A stretch of 64,000 nt of DNA, from positions 62,001 through 126,000 of the forward strand of contig JALUXG010000042.1 of the NCBI GenBank assembly GCA_027019085.1, given 5' to 3'. Made by a program: the position numbers and the translations under genes. Positions 63,692 through 64,000 of this stretch are shown one piece after another. A model generated the notes under the pieces. That model was not told the DNA's origin, ran no database searches, and was given only the letters and a program-made list of their open reading frames with translations. The stretch's first letter is position 1, and each line of letters starts with the position of its first letter. This DNA is from Rhodanobacteraceae bacterium. Its GTDB lineage: Bacteria; Pseudomonadota; Gammaproteobacteria; Xanthomonadales; Rhodanobacteraceae.

Positions 63692-64000
63692 TGCATCCAC
63701 GACTGGCACGCTGGCAACTGCATGGGCAGGCCGCACTGGTCACCGGGGCCAGCAAGGGCATTGGTCTGGCCTGTGCGCGCGAACTGGCTGCCCTGGGTGC
63801 CGACCTGCTGCTGGTGGCCCGTGACGGCGACTACCTGGAACAGGTGCGCGATGACCTGGCCGAGGAATGTCCCGGCATCGAAGTGCGGGTGTTTGCAGCG
63901 GACCTGGCGCAGCGCGAAGACCGCCTGGCCGTGTTCGACTGGATCGCCGATCTGCAGGCGCCGCTGTCACTGCTGGTCAACAACGTCGGTGGCAACCGCA
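63692..64000 (+). CDS. Short-chain dehydrogenase/reductase, 3'-truncated
   Basis: The first 103 residues of a classical SDR are visible. The cofactor loop TGASKGIG (residues 18-25) is followed by REL, and the acidic AADLAQ block and the NNVGG motif (about 98-102, NNxG type) are seen at the edge. The catalytic Tyr/Lys part lies beyond the window. The N-terminus LARWQLHGQAALVTGASKGI recalls tropinone-reductase-like SDRs, but the substrate is unknown. Confidence 0.9.

Overview
The window reads as a high-GC chromosomal segment of a gammaproteobacterium, most likely of the order Lysobacterales/Xanthomonadales and possibly Rhodanobacteraceae. The assignment rests on gene order (rsmG-parA-parB; coxB-coxA-coxC with a divergent DUF2909 gene, then SURF1-ctaA-ctaB; waaA facing tolC-pcm) and on the character of the proteins. 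It is an inference, because no database could be searched. Nearly all of the window is coding, and I saw no rRNA, tRNA, CRISPR, insertion sequence or prophage. The chromosomal rsmG-parAB cluster suggests the segment lies in the origin-proximal part of the chromosome.

Layout. 0-1.7 kb: the 3' part of a bufferin-type operon (truncated bufB, bufC, a DoxX gene), facing an ECF sigma factor and its zinc-finger anti-sigma factor (1.8-3.0 kb). 3.1-6.0 kb: a short SPFH protein, rsmG, parA and parB. 6.2-12.8 kb: hemB, a Kef-type K+/H+ antiporter, a 1,127-residue membrane-anchored ankyrin protein and a YcgL protein. 13.0-17.8 kb: a FadL/OmpP1 gene broken by a one-base frameshift, then bifunctional putA. 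18.0-26.1 kb: the aa3-type cytochrome c oxidase locus (DUF2244, coxB, coxA, a 40-residue membrane peptide, coxC, DUF2909, SURF1, a Sco-like protein, ctaA, ctaB). No Cox11/CtaG gene is present. 26.1-34.0 kb: a two-component system followed by a heavy-metal RND efflux system (adaptor, pump, DUF3240 protein, outer-membrane channel). 34.0-42.2 kb: folE with an EF-hand gene, rmuC, an AIF-like FAD reductase, dedA, dnaG, an ELM1-like gene and yceI. 42.2-51.6 kb: a Yip1 protein, an NDUFS6-type zinc-finger protein and an envelope block (two glycosyltransferases, an O-antigen-ligase-like protein, a lipid A acyltransferase, waaA, tolC, pcm). 51.8-64 kb: a TetR regulator, ppa, a prolyl-4-hydroxylase-like dioxygenase, a class V aminotransferase, a secreted unknown, tal, priA, a MATE exporter, sppA, a small lipoprotein and a truncated SDR.

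Themes. Copper and other metals recur: bufferin maturation, CuA/CuB oxidase assembly and an HME-RND pump with its own two-component system lie within 34 kb. The second theme is the outer envelope (lipid A/core, TolC, O-antigen). The best targets for a second look are a DnaA-box cluster in the 554-bp gap between priA and the MATE gene, the frameshifted fadL, the bufferin/ECF arrangement, the oxidase cluster without Cox11, and several genes whose -10 elements imply leaderless mRNAs.
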